Shown here in pieces: positions 18,024-29,612 of a stretch of DNA of 64,000 bases. A program made the translations under genes and the position numbers. Under the pieces are notes generated by a model. The model was not told the DNA's origin, made no database searches, and saw only the letters and a list, made by a program, of their open reading frames with translations. This stretch comes from Silene latifolia (lineage: Eukaryota; Streptophyta; Magnoliopsida; Caryophyllales; Caryophyllaceae): positions 31,498,152 to 31,562,151 of the forward strand of contig NC_133536.1 in the NCBI RefSeq assembly GCF_048544455.1, written 5' to 3'. Position 1 is the first letter of the stretch, and each line of letters begins with the position of its first letter.

Positions 18024-19100
18024 CTGTACTATTGCATTAAAATAACTGTGATGCATTGTGCTGGCCTTGACTATCAATTTGAAAAACCTCCTTTTTCTAA
18101 TAGAATAATCGATTCGTATAATACAATAAATCGCATTATAACATTAAAATAACTGTTGCAGGAGAGATTGTTTTTTCCATCATAATGACTGTTTTATAGG
18201 ATCTGGCAAAAATATCTTTAAAATAAACAACTAGTTAATAATGAAATAACTGTACTATTACATTAGAATAACTGTGATGCATTGTGCTGGTCTTGACTAC
18301 CAATTTCGTAAAAAAAAACATCCTTTTTCTAATAGAATAATTGGATTCGTATAATACAATAATTTCATTATAACATTAAAATAATCATGCGGGGAGAGAT
18401 TGTTTTTCTCCATCATAATGGCTGTTTTATAGAATCTAACAAAAATATCCTTACAATAAACAACTAGTTAATAATGAAATAACTGTACTATTACATTAGA
18501 ATAACTGTGATGCATTGTGCTGGTCTTGACTACCAATTTCAGTAAAAAAACATCCTTTTTCTAATAGAATAACTGGATTCGTATAATACAATAACTTCAT
18601 TATAACATTAAAATAATCAAGTTGCGGGAGAGATTGTTTTTCTCCATCATAATGGTCATTTTTTTATAGAATCGACAAAAATATCCTTACAATAAACAAC
18701 TAGTTAATAATGAAATAACTGTACTATTTAGATTAGAATAAACGTGTGTGCATTGTGGTGGACTAGGCTACCAATCTCGCAAAAAAGCTCCCTCTCGATA
18801 GAATAACTGGATTCGTATAATACAATAACTTCATTATAACATTAAAATAACTACTGCAGCAGAGATTGTTTTTTTCATATATAATAAAGATTATTTTATA
18901 TGATCTGACAAAAATATCCTTACAATAATTACTATTTAATAATGAAATAACTTTACTATTACATTAAAATAACTGTGTGTGCATTGTGGTAGACTAGGCT
19001 ACCAATCTCACTAAAAAGCTCCCCTCTCTGATAGAATAATTGGATTTGTATAATACAATAACTGCATTATAACATTAAAATAACTGCTGCTGCAGAGATT
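18024..19100. repeat. Five-copy tandem repeat, period about 222-236 bp
   Basis: Unit starts lie near 18024, 18246, 18478, 18714 and 18946, each opening AATAACT(G/T)TACTATT. Each unit carries the phrases GCATTGTG, ATAGAATAA, TTCGTATAATACAATAA and ATAACATTAAAATAA. The last two copies share variants (GTGTGTGCATTGTGGT), so the array grew stepwise. Confidence 0.85.
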
Positions 19101-19150
19101 GTATTGTTTTGTTTTGTGTAGAATCTAAGATATTGAATTTCTACTACACT

Positions 19151-19222
19151 AGCTCATTAGCTCAAATGGTAGAGCATTTGTGCAATTGCGCAAAGGATGT
19201 GGGTTCAATTCCTACATGGGCT
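19151..19222 (+). other. tRNA-like sequence A (degenerate tRNA)
   Basis: It has an A-box-like TAGCTCAAATGG and a B-box GGTTCAATTCC at the right distance. The 7-nt ends AGCTCAT and ATGGGCT pair over all 7 positions (one G-U). The D stem (GCTC/GAGC) and T stem (GTGGG/CCTAC) also form. The anticodon arm is abnormal: a 7-bp hairpin closes a four-base loop, or a standard stem would leave an eight-base loop. It is therefore unlikely to be a working tRNA. The length of 72 nt matches a tRNA without its discriminator base. Confidence 0.65.
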
Positions 19223-19339
19223 TATTATTATCAACATAGATTAGATTGCATACTCACGTGTTTACAATAAGGCGCTTTCGCACATCGAATTACATGGTTG
19301 ATTGAACGATAATGCTAACTGTTGCATTTGTGAAGATGC

Positions 19340-19670
19340 TACTGAAAAATACTCCATTTGTTCTTTAAATGTCAGTACAGTAAGACTGTGCTAGACATTA
19401 TCGAGAGTTGGTTAAAGATTAAGCTTGACAGGGCTAATATACTGAATTGGATTATGAAAATCAAGAGATCAAAATTGCAGAGGATATATGTGACAGTCGT
19501 TGTCGTTTCCTGTATATATATATATATCGGATTTGGATTCAAAGGAACAGGAGTAGGGTGGATTGCATTCTAGACTCTGCTGTAGTTGTTGCTCCTCGTA
19601 TAAAAAAAGACTTAAGCCTGAGATGTAACTTTGTTTATTTACATCCGTTGAAGATGGCTGTAAAAAATTG
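19340..19670 (+). pseudogene. LINE (L1-type) reverse-transcriptase 3' end, zf-RVT fragment
   Basis: Plus-strand translation in two overlapping frames gives phrases such as FFKCQYSKTVLDIIESWLKI and RNRSRVDCILDSAV. These resemble the zinc-finger region at the C-terminus of plant L1-type reverse transcriptases (C-x(2)-S followed by the I-W-x-RN motif). The frame changes near 19505-19540, at a short TATATATA run, so the piece is dead. Only the last hundred or so codons are present, as expected for a 5'-truncated or chopped copy. It lies inside element 2. Confidence 0.6.
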
Positions 19671-20428
19671 AGAGTATGTGCAGCATTTAATTTGTGACTA
19701 TGACTATTTTTGAGTATTTTAAAATAAATAGATGAACAATAAAACGGAAAACGTTCAGCAATAAAACAGATGGAAAAACAAAGAGATTGTGTCTGTTTTT
19801 GTGAGGATTTTCTTAATCGTATTGTGAATACTAAAGCACGGCATGTGTTAGTTGTAGGTAATTAATTTCACTTTTCATGGTTTGAGGATCAACATGGGAA
19901 CATTGAACATCAATTTGACAAGCATGGGTCCATGGTAAAAAACAATAAGATCCCTGCACTATGACCATGATTCCTAGATTGTGAGATATTTCCACTTCTT
20001 TGATGACAGGTCAAAACTGACTTGTAGGACATTCCGTGCACAGTCCCTTACAGTGGTTGTTTCTGGAGTTATACATAAGCTATGACCATGATTCTAACTT
20101 CTATATTTAGCTAACACATTAAGTTTTCTAATGATATAAGAACCATAGGATGTGCTTAAGTATACAAGGAGATATGATAATTGGAAAACAGCCCTGCTGC
20201 AAACTACTTGTCAGAACGCTACAAGGACATATTCCCTTTTGCCCCTAAATAGCATCCAAAAGTGAAGAACACTTGAGTAATCTTTCAAACATTCCTATTG
20301 ATGAGAATATAAGGGACTCCTATCCCTTAGCTCCTATTTGCAGATGTAATAACTAGTATCCTAGCGGCTGTTTGCTTTTAATGTGTAGCTGCAAATCACA
20401 TTGCGACATTAACATAATCACATTTACT

Positions 20429-20497
20429 CGTCTATGTAGGACTTGAACCCACATCTTGTGCAATGGCACAATGCTCTACCTTTTGAGCTAATAGACG
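20429..20497 (-). other. tRNA-like sequence B (degenerate tRNA, inverted relative to A)
   Basis: Read on the minus strand it has TAGCTCAAAAGG, D stem GCTC/GAGC, T arm GTGGG-TTCAAGT-CCTAC and acceptor ends CGTCTAT and ATAGACG, which pair perfectly. The acceptor sequence differs from copy A although most of the body is the same. The anticodon arm is short (5-bp stem, 6-nt loop), so the total is 69 nt. It is probably not a functional tRNA. Confidence 0.65.
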
Positions 20498-21830
20498 CTG
20501 ATTTTCCGTAACTGACAGTTATACCACTAGTGTCTCTTTAGTGATTATTTATGCAACACTGAATTTCGCCTCCTTATTTTTGCACATAAAAGTAACAGAG
20601 GAACTCCTAATGTTGTACAAGTAAAGCGAAAGAATATTATGAACTCGTGCAAAACAATGCAAATTCTCAACAATAATTAAACATCACTCCCCTCTCACAC
20701 AAGTTCCATTTGGTGAGTATCAGGCAAATGAGAGTAAAAGACAAGAAAATTGAGACTTGAAAATTGTAATCAGAGAATGACGGGATTAATAGAATAACTA
20801 TTATTAATAGAATATATTTTTAACATAGCAAACAAGAAATAACTACAAAATACAATAACTGAGTTTGAATAATAAAATAACTCGGTTAAAGTAATACAAT
20901 AACTGTTTTTAATAGATTAATACAATAAACAAGGAATAACTACAAAATTAGCAGTGACTTACAAACATCAAAGAAACTCCAACACGTTCTTGTTAATTCC
21001 CAAATTAGCAGTGACTTGCTTTTGTAAAGAGTTATGAATATCAAACTTCAGTAATAATGAGTCCAATCAAATTCTTAACTAGTCATTTCCATTCAACTAA
21101 GGTACACAACACCCAATAGGTCACTACCAGATACAATAACTGATTTTTCATAATAGAATAACTAGGTTAAGGTAATACAATAACTACGTCAATATATTAC
21201 AATAACAGAATTATTCAAACAACAAACACATTATATCTTCATTAGAATGCACAACGAAATCACAATAAAACAAAAACAACAAAATTCAAAAACGCAAAAA
21301 TAAAATTACGAAACCCTAGAAAATATGCGAAAACAATAGGAAATGTAATTTAACAAGAAAAACACAACAAATTGAACTACGTAATGAAAATGACTGAATA
21401 AATTGAAGAGTAAACACAAAAAAACAAGAAATTCATGCCAAAAACAAGAAATTGAAAAAAGCGAAATTGCTGGAATTCAATGTAAAAATAGTACAAAAGA
21501 AGAGATTCATTAACTTATGAGACGAAATTGAAGATGAGTAGAGTTAGTGAGCATGAAAAACAAGAATGACGGAGAAAATCGAAGAAACAAGGACGAACGA
21601 ATTGAAATCGCAGTAGAAGAAGAATTAGAGAGGGAAACAGTGAAAAGGGAGAGAAAGACTGAAAAAAGGAAAACAAAAAAAAAAAAAAAAAAAAAAGGAA
21701 ACCGCAAATCTTACATCTTTTATATACAAGATGTAAGATTAAATCTCAGTCATTCATTTTAATTTAGATGAGTGGTCCAGATTTAGAGGGGTAACTCTCA
21801 AAGATTGACCCAACTCATATGATCCTATTT

Positions 21831-21852
21831 ATATATATATATATATATATAT
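21831..21852. repeat. (TA)n microsatellite at the right border of element 2
   Basis: A short AT run of 22 bp that directly follows GATCCTATTT, the end of element 2. Confidence 0.9.
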
Positions 21853-22845
21853 GTTTCATATAATTGTATTTCTATAATGTTTAGGTGAGTATGTCCGCAG
21901 TAGGATCAAGCAAGAACTTGTTGCTCGCATTTAAAAAGCTGAAGATATACAGTTTACTACTCCCTCTATCGCAGTCATTTGTTATCCTTTTCCATTTTTG
22001 GGTGTATCAACCAATTGTCGACTTTCTATTTTAGGATTGTTATTAGGATTTCTTGGTTGTACATTTGTAAAGGAGTATGCTTAAAGGAAGAAAAATACTT
22101 GGACAGTACTCCTTACACTCAAAAGAAATTCACAAATGGAGTAATTAATACCTTGAGTGTAAGGAGTATCGTCCTTCCGGAGGACACAAGAAATTTTCTG
22201 AATGGAATGTCGCTAGTTGTGTGATAGCTGAAAGTGGTGTTATAATTATTGAATGTTTACTGAAAATAAGTTTGTATGCAATTTTGAATATCATCATGAA
22301 TACAACTATCTCGATGATACCATTAATTTTGACGTGAGAGTTGCGATCTTGGATCAACCAACACTTTTCAACTAGGTTTAATACTACACAATTGGTATTC
22401 AATTTATTAATTATACATATTCAAAATAAAACTCATGAATTGTTAATACAAGTCTTCTGATGTACGCATTCACTTCTCTAATGGATTATTTGTGGTTAAA
22501 AATCGGTAATTTGAAATTCATTATTTAGATACTCGTAACTATGTATGACTAATATAGAATACCAGCCCAAGGCGCATACTCACTCCATACCATTTTAATT
22601 ATCGCTCTTTCTATTTGGAGAGAATTTTTAAGAAAAGAATATCAAGTGCCTATTTGACTCTTAAATTAAATAGTGCAGCGATGACATTATTGTGTTACAT
22701 ATGGTAATAGTTATTCACTATTAAAATAAAATGGCCATGAAAATGAGATATAAGTCGTACACTTTATTGTAAGCGATAACCACAACTCCCACTATTGAAA
22801 TAGTTATCTCTTCACTAGCCCGTGTATTTTGTACGGGTATCAAAA
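21853..22845. other. Spacer with a possible captured exon fragment
   Basis: Just after the TA tract, 21885-21935 reads GEYVRSRIKQELVARI followed by a stop on the plus strand. That looks like a piece of a real exon, but I do not recognise it. A degenerate Stowaway-like start (CTCCCTCTATCGCAGTCA) lies near 21961. The rest is AT-rich and ends in the Helitron terminus below. No full gene is seen. Confidence 0.35.
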
Positions 22846-22849
22846 CTAG
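22815..22849 (+). mobile_element. Helitron 3' terminus
   Basis: The hairpin CCCGTGTATTTTGTACGGG is followed by TATCAAAA and CTAG, with T as the next base. This is the Helitron 3' end structure (hairpin, about 10 nt, CTRR, insertion before T). The matching 5' end was not found. It may lie between 21853 and 22700. Confidence 0.6.
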
Positions 22850-23614
22850 TTGATAAATAAAACTATTTGGGGGGGGGGGGGGCTTACTATCGGTCAATAG
22901 TCGATGGAAGCTCCAAATTTGATTGAAGGAGGCTAGAGGTTTTTTAGAGAGAAGAGAGCATTTTGGTTATTTATTATTATTGAGAACGAAATATCATTAT
23001 GTTTTGACTTTGATTAAACATATGGTTTATCATTAAGTTAAGTGTGAGTGGTGAGAGACTAAGTATATCGTAATACATGTAAGATTAATTCTCGTCCTAG
23101 AGAATTCGTCGCTATGATTCGTATATGAAGTTTCTATTGCGTAAATGGACCAAGTGGTAGAATGTTAGATCTTTTATAATTAACTAAATAAATATTATCA
23201 AATAATATTATTCAGTTTATGAAAAATCTTAAAGTTATGGCCCATTATCTGGCAGTCAAGCTATGGACTCAAACTACCACATTTTGTCACCCCACTTCAA
23301 CAGTTGACCACCACTCACTTCTCCATGTTTGCAACTGATTTTTGATGGTAAAATCAGTATAAATACAACACATTTTCAAGAATTGTGAGTATGAGGGTTC
23401 TGAACCGAAATCAGAGAAAAGCATACGGGCAGACGGGTTTACGGAAACGGGGTTAACAATCAGATTATTGGGTAAAGTTGTTCAGGAATTCCGATAAGCA
23501 ATGGGTGGAGGTTTAATTCTCGATCTTTATTTTATCGCTTCCGCTATTTTAATTCATTGCATGTTTATTCAGTAAATTAAACATGTTATAAAGATTAAAG
23601 AACTTACAATATAT
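22850..23614. other. Spacer, possibly LTR-like; poly-G tract at 22869-22882
   Basis: A run of 14 G lies at 22869-22882. At 23270-23580 a TATA-like TATAAATACAACACA is followed by CGCTTCCGCTATTTTAATTC, which recalls the end of Copia LTRs. Without terminal repeats or a target duplication I cannot call an element. No gene is seen. Confidence 0.35.
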
Positions 23615-24018
23615 TACCATCCCCAAGCAAAGTCACCAACTGGGTCGTGGCCTTGTTAGGTCACCTTAATGACACCTTAAATTAGGATTAAGGGGATAAT
23701 TTTGGTGACCTTGAAGTACTCAGAGTCAATTGGCGACCTTCAGTTGAGTTGGTGACCCGGCACAAGGCACTCTCCTATTGGCTGGAAACAAAAAAAAAGG
23801 ATAGTCGTCAAAACAAAGGGAATTTGACATTTGCTTAAGTATGGTGACCCTATATGTGTCACTCTCTCATTGGCTAAAAAGTGAAAAATAATTGGATTGC
23901 TGACCTAGGTCGTGACCTTCTGCTTGTGAAGGTGAAAGTGGGTCAAGATATTTAAGGTGTGATTAAGAGGAAAAATATTAGTGATCCGATTAACTCGACC
24001 TTCTGCTTGGGGATGGTA
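23615..24018. mobile_element. MITE with perfect 15-bp inverted ends
   Basis: It starts TACCATCCCCAAGCA and ends TGCTTGGGGATGGTA, an exact inverse, with TA probably serving as the duplicated target. It is 404 bp long. The interior repeats GGTGACC/GGTCACC phrases and contains no reading frame. The superfamily is unclear (PIF/Harbinger-like or mariner-like by TA target). Confidence 0.8.
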
Positions 24019-25492
24019 TAGTACAACTTTCAATATTAGTGTCAAAATCTATCTATATACATATATAAAAGAGAGTTTTTTCGAGCGATTCTAGGCTGTC
24101 CACATCATCACAAATTAATTTAGGAAAGTTTTATAAATAATATTTTTGATGTAAAAATAAAGTGGTAAATCTTTTCATTACTATAATAATATATATTTCC
24201 TACTTTATAATCAAGCGTTGTTCCTAATTTTTATATAAAAACTTTTACATTTCATTTGGCAAAATAATGTCGGTAAAAAAAATATGAAAATAATATAATT
24301 AGATTCGTGGTAAGAAATGCTATCATTAGAGTATAGATTTCATGTAATTTTCACATATTTAAGATGATGTACTTCTTAATATGCTATATGTTCTACATTG
24401 AACGTATAAATATTAGAATTCTCTCACATCGAAAGATTAACATAAGGTGAGCGTATCCTATGACTATAATTCTATAAATAGAAGACATCTTTGGAACTCA
24501 GATATTAACCCAAAATCTTTTGAGTCTCTCAAGTATTGTCTTAGAGAGTTCTTAAGAGTTAAGACTTTGTATCATCATCTCCATAATATGATATTCAGTG
24601 ATGTTTCTAATTTTTTTATAAAACTTGTACATTTCATTTGCAAAAGTATCGTTAATATAATTAGATTCGTGGTAAGAAATGTTATCATTAGAGTATAGAT
24701 TTCATATAATTTTCACATATTTAAGATGATGTAGTTCTTAATATGTTATATGTTCTACATTGAACGTATAAATATTAGAATTTTCCCACATTGAAAGATT
24801 AACATAAGGTGAGCTGATCCTATAATTAATAATAGAAGACATCCTTGGAACTCGGATATCAACCTAAAATCTTTTGAGTTTCTCAAGTATTATCTTAGAG
24901 AGTTCTTAAGAGTTAAGAGTTTGTATCATCATCTCCATAATATAATATAAAAAATAATGTGGAGGATGTTTTAATTATTATAATATATATTTTCTATATT
25001 ATATTCAGCGGTGTTTATAATTTTTATATAAAAACTTTTACATTTCATTGCAAAAGTATCGTTAAAAAAATTATGAAAATTATATAATTAGATTCGTGAT
25101 TAAACAAAATGCTATCATTAGAGTATAGATTTATTATTATTTGCACATATTTTAATTATGATAAAAAAAGAAAAAATAAAAAACGTATGATGAACATAGT
25201 ATAGTATTAATCGGGTTGAATGTCGAACTAGGTGCGAAAAAAGATGGTGTACTTATTACTTCTTAGTATGTTATTTGTACCACATTAATAATTTAGGTGT
25301 TGTTAATATATAATGTATAAATAGTAAAATTGTCCCGCATCGGAAAATTACCATAAGATGGGGTGATCCTATGATCTGGTTAAAAAAAAAATTATGACAA
25401 TAATATAATTAGATTCATGGTAAAAAAATGTTATTATTGGAGTATAGATTTCATATTATTTGTATATATTAAAGATGATATATTTCTTATGT

Positions 25493-25923
25493 GTCGTTTG
25501 GTTCGAGAAGAAGGAATAGAATGGAACGAAATATGATATCATAGATGTATGAGATTCCAACTTTATTCCATCTCAATGTTGTTTGGTTCAAGCTAAATAA
25601 GTAAGCGGAAGGAATGAAATTTATTGAAGGGGAGAAGGTGAGTATGAGTTTCCAAGAGGTTGAGATGGAATTAGAATTTATTGAGTCACAAAAAGTCCGG
25701 AGAGACTGTCTCTCAATAACGTTATAGAGAGACCTCTCACATGATGGGCTGATAGACCCACTCAATTTATTTTTTCTCTATTATGTCTCTCACTAAATTA
25801 GTGGGAGACGGTTTCTCATGAGACCTACTGTGAGTGAGTATCTAACTCCTCCAAATCACCCAACCAAACACTTGAATAGATTCAATCCATTCCATTTCAT
25901 TCCAAAGTATCCAACCAGGCACC
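25493..25923. mobile_element. hAT-type MITE inside the Helitron (ends approximate)
   Basis: The left end GTCGTTTGGTTCGAGAAGAA and the inverse of the right end (GTGCCTGGTTGGATAC) share the 'TTTGGTT' hAT MITE pattern, followed on both sides by GGAAT(A/G)(A/G)AATGGAA. Near 25695-25845 it carries a further inverted piece (GAGACTGTCTCTC ... GAGACGGTTTCTC), probably a second small insertion. Confidence 0.55.
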
Positions 25924-27145
25924 CATTATTATGTTATATGTCATACATTGAACGTATAAATAATAGAATTGTCCCATGTCGAAAGATTAACAAAAGGTGG
26001 GGTGACCCTATGATTATAAATAGAAGGCATCCTTTGAACTTAGATATTCAACCAAAATCTTTTGAATCTCTCAAATATTATCTTAGCGAGTTCTTAAGAG
26101 TTTATATCATTCTCTCCATAATATGATATTAAAAATAATGTGGAGAATATTTTAACTATTATAACACATATTTTCTATGTTATACTCAAGTGATAGTTTA
26201 TAATTTTTATATAAAAGCTTTTACATTTTCTTTGACCAAAAAATATCTTTAAAAAATTATGAAAATAATATAATTAGATTTGTAATAAAAAAATGTTACC
26301 ATTAGAGTATAGATTTTTATCATTTGCACATATTTATACAATATATATAATCTAAGTTTCAAGATGGAGCCTATTTATAATCATAGGATCACCTCATCTT
26401 ATGCTAATCTTTCGATGTGGGACAATTTTATTATTTATATATAGTATATTCACCACACTGGATTATGTTTTAATGTGGAACATATAACATACTAAGAAGT
26501 ACACAATCTTTTATATTAACAAATTATATGAAATCTGTACTCTAATGATAGCATTTTACCACAAATCAAATTATATTATTTTTATAATTTTTTAACTGAT
26601 ATTTTTTTACCAAATGAAATGTATAAGTTTATATATAAAAATTAGAAACATCACTTGAATATAATATAATATAAGAAATATAATAAATTATAATAATTAA
26701 AAGATTTTACACTTTATTTTTTTGCATTCAAAAATATTATTTATAATACTTTTCTAAATTAATTTTTAGGAAACTCCACCTTGATAATCATCTGATGTGG
26801 GATAATTAAACTATTTATATGTAGTATATTCACTACACCTACATTATTTTTCAATGTGGGACAAATAATATACCTAGAAAAAAATATCATATCATATATT
26901 TAAGTATAGAAAAATCGTACGAACATAGTATAGTAATTTCTCATTATTAATCGGGTTGGATGTCGAACTGGGTGCGAAAAAGATAGTGTACTTTTGACAA
27001 TTTTATTTGTTCCATGTTAAAAAAAATAATGTAGGTTTTGTTAATAGATAATGTATAAATAGTCGAATTGTCACACATCGGAAAATTAACTTAAGGTGGG
27101 GTGAACTTAGATTTATAAATAGGAGTCATCTTTGGAACTTAAATA

Positions 27146-27352
27146 CTCCCTCCTATTCATTCATTTTGTCCATCTTTCCTTATCGAAGCTAGTCGGATTT
27201 TTGTCCCTCTTTCCTTTTTTGGTAACTTTTGTGTGGTCCAAATTTAATTACATGTGGAGTAGAGTGGAATAGAGTGTTTTGTGTGGTCCAAAATCATTTT
27301 CTTAATTCTTGTGCAAAATAGAAGGGGGGCAAAATGAATGAATAGGAGGGAG
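27146..27352. mobile_element. Stowaway MITE, 207 bp
   Basis: The ends CTCCCTCCTATTCATTCATT and AATGAATGAATAGGAGGGAG are exact inverses, flanked by TA on both sides. It is well preserved and so a fairly recent insertion. Confidence 0.92.
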
Positions 27353-27625
27353 TATCAACCAAAAATCTTTTGAGTCTCTTAACTATTGTCTTATTAGAGA
27401 TCTCTTATTAGAGTTTCTATTATTATCTCTTTAATAGCAAAATTTATTTATTATTTATTTTTCTCGCATAATCAATAAACGGTAGGCTTGTGTATTTATC
27501 ATTTATTTTCTTTGAAAGAGATATTTTAATCATATGTAAATAAATGATTAGATGTAAACATTAAAGTTTTATGACATTTTTTTCATTATAACCAACTTAA
27601 ATACTCCGTTGCTACGCACGAGATT

Positions 27626-27835
27626 TCAACCTAGTTTATCATTCATCCTATCATGATGCGGCCTAACCGGATTAATAATTTGACTGATTTCGCAAACCGA
27701 ATTTGCATACTTTACACCAGGACCGAATAGTACTCCGCAGTCAGCACCAAAAACAGAAGCCGCAAAACAAGCAAACGTAGGTCCAAATTCCAAAAAAGAG
27801 CAAAAGTCCATATCACTTGATGCCGAAACGCTCAT
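27626..27835 (-). other. Unassigned 69-codon reading frame ending in the Helitron border
   Basis: The frame begins MSVSASSDMDFCSFLEFG and is rich in Phe, Cys, Gly and Ala. It reads across the Helitron's CTAG end and stops just inside the element. If it was ever coding, the Helitron cut its tail. A TATA-like CATATATAG lies only about 5 bp upstream of the ATG, too close for a normal promoter. I recognise no family, and it could be chance. Confidence 0.2.
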
Positions 27836-28203
27836 ATATAGTGTAACGTTAGGCGACCCATGTGATCTTAAATCATACGAAGTATAACAAGTCTTTTATT
27901 TTTGATCAAATTGAGTGTGACTGCACTTCTACAAATGTTAATTGAATCTTTCAAGTTGTGATTGCAATTGTCTCGACAAAAAACGATAAAGAAGGTTGAA
28001 CCAAATAATACCCTTCATGAATTGCCTAAGTTGTTTGGCTTTTAGAGCACCATTTTAAAGTATAAAGTGATGCTTTACATGTTTGCAACATAAAAGTTGT
28101 TATTTGTTGTTTCGGATCGACTGACCGATCACATGTTATAATTGCAACGACTTATTTTTGTTGTTTTCTTGGTGGATAATGTTGTACAACATCGAGAATA
28201 TTA

Positions 28204-28795
28204 ACTGTACTTGTTTAGTTGATGAATTGTTATATCTAATTAATAATACATATGCAATGTTATAATAGCACATGTTAATATGTTACTCCGTATAATAATA
28301 TGTATGCAATGTTGTAGTTACGTTGGTGAAGAGAAATTCTTCCTATTTTTATCCTTCTAATGGGTGAGTAGAGAGGATGGAAGAATTTTCCTTATTAGAA
28401 AACAAAAAAATGTCATATTTTAAGCATTCGATTTAACATAGTGGTGGACTTATTAGGGAAGACTAGCAGGGACAATAATAACTGTACTTGTTTTGATCAG
28501 TTGATGAATTGCTGGATCTAAATAATACTTATGCAATGTTAATAGTATATAATAGCACATGTTATAATAACGTGTATGCAATGTTGTTGTACTTACAATG
28601 GTTTTTCCGTCCACCCGAGAACGTCCCCCCTACTCACACATGAGGAGGATACAATATTTAATTTCCATTTTTATCCTTCTTATGTGTGAATAGGGAGGAC
28701 AGAAGAATTTTGCTTATTAGAAAGCAAAAAAAAATGTCATATTTTAAGCATTCGATTTAACGTGGTGGACTTAATAGGGAAGACTAGCAAAGACA
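28204..28795. repeat. Two-copy tandem duplication, about 280-320 bp units
   Basis: Copy A starts ACTGTACTTGTTTAG at 28204 and copy B ACTGTACTTGTTTTG at 28481. Both continue through TATGCAATGTT, AGCACATGTTA, GGAAGAATTTT(C/G)-type phrases, TGTCATATTTTAAGCATTCG (28411 and 28735) and GGGAAGACTAGCA. The spacing changes from 277 to 324, so copy B carries extra sequence near 28610-28670. Confidence 0.85.
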
Positions 28796-29612
28796 ATTGC
28801 TGTTGTTAAAGTATAAAATTCTCAAATTTTCAACCTATATTTTTAATTTCTTTTTGTGTTTCCCTTATATAATTACTTATTTGCACTACTTAAATTTTTC
28901 ACAAATTGTTGTATAGGGCGGTCTCATAGCATAAGACCAGCCCAATATGTGAAAGCCCAAACAAATCATTTTTTTAAAAAAAAAAAAAGTATTTCGTATT
29001 TCAAGGACAACCATCAAATACGTATTTAGTATGTATATTTGAGGTAACTATTCTTCCTAAAAAACAAACGACTAACCCCACTAACTCTTTAACTGTTCAT
29101 CTTCTTATTAGGAAATTAAAATCATTTTATTGTCAAAACATAAATCCATCACTTTCACAGAAATTTTTGTGGGTGCTTCTAGTCTGCAACTTCATAAATT
29201 TGTATCAATCACGACAATGTCGAGAAAGGAGAAATCCATCAAGCAGGCTTCTTTGTTTTACATACACTTTTCTTCTATTTTCCATATGCACGAGGTTCAT
29301 TTGATGCAAAGGGTACCGTCTTTGACAATTAACTTGGGTAAGAATAGTTTTTCTTAAGCGTGATGTGAATGGTTTCGAGGAGTATGTGGAGTAGGTTAGG
29401 GACGGGGAATCGACGATTGCTGAGGGGGTTGAGATTGATGGGAAAAAGCTTGACTTCGAGGTTGAATCTGTGAATGGAATGTTCAAAATTGATTTGCAGG
29501 AAGTGTATGCCAGTATTTTGGTATTCGATGTCGAAAAGAGTTTCAGTGAAGTCTGGATTTGAGATCCACTAGTGGGTGTATGGATTCTGAACCTTCTTAT
29601 ATGTCTTTTTAG
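28796..29612. other. Spacer with an unidentified coding-like remnant
   Basis: A MITE-like phrase (GGGCGGTCTCATAGCATAAG) lies near 28918. From about 29392 to 29562 a plus-strand frame reads phrases such as GVEIDGKKLDFEVE and KIDLQEVYASILVFD and ends in a stop. It looks like protein sequence, but I recognise no family. It is not the longin domain that would be expected upstream of the SNARE exons that follow. Confidence 0.3.

Larger units (their letters stand above)
24049..27634 (+). mobile_element. Non-autonomous Helitron, 3.6 kb, with nested MITEs
   Basis: The 5' end TCTATCTATATACATATA runs into AAAGAGAGTTTTTTCGAGCG, a typical plant Helitron start, and is preceded by A. The 3' end has an imperfect hairpin near 27605-27622, then CTAG at 27631-27634, followed by T. 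The interior is made of repeated blocks: the phrase AATCTTTTGAGT(C/T)T(C/T)TC recurs near 24515, 24870 and 27365 (variant near 26060), and TCGGGTTG(A/G)ATGTCGAACT near 25210 and 26950. An inverted block occupies about 26340-26760. No Rep/helicase is present. A hAT-type MITE (25493-25923) and a Stowaway (27146-27352) sit inside it, so the Helitron is older than both. Confidence 0.75.

Noticed and set aside
19151-19222. A true tRNA gene
   Set aside because: The A and B boxes and acceptor stem fit, but the anticodon arm cannot form a normal 5-bp stem with a 7-nt loop.
21510-21762. Frames with long Phe or Lys runs on opposite strands
   Set aside because: They come from an A-rich stretch inside element 2 and mirror each other, so they are compositional.
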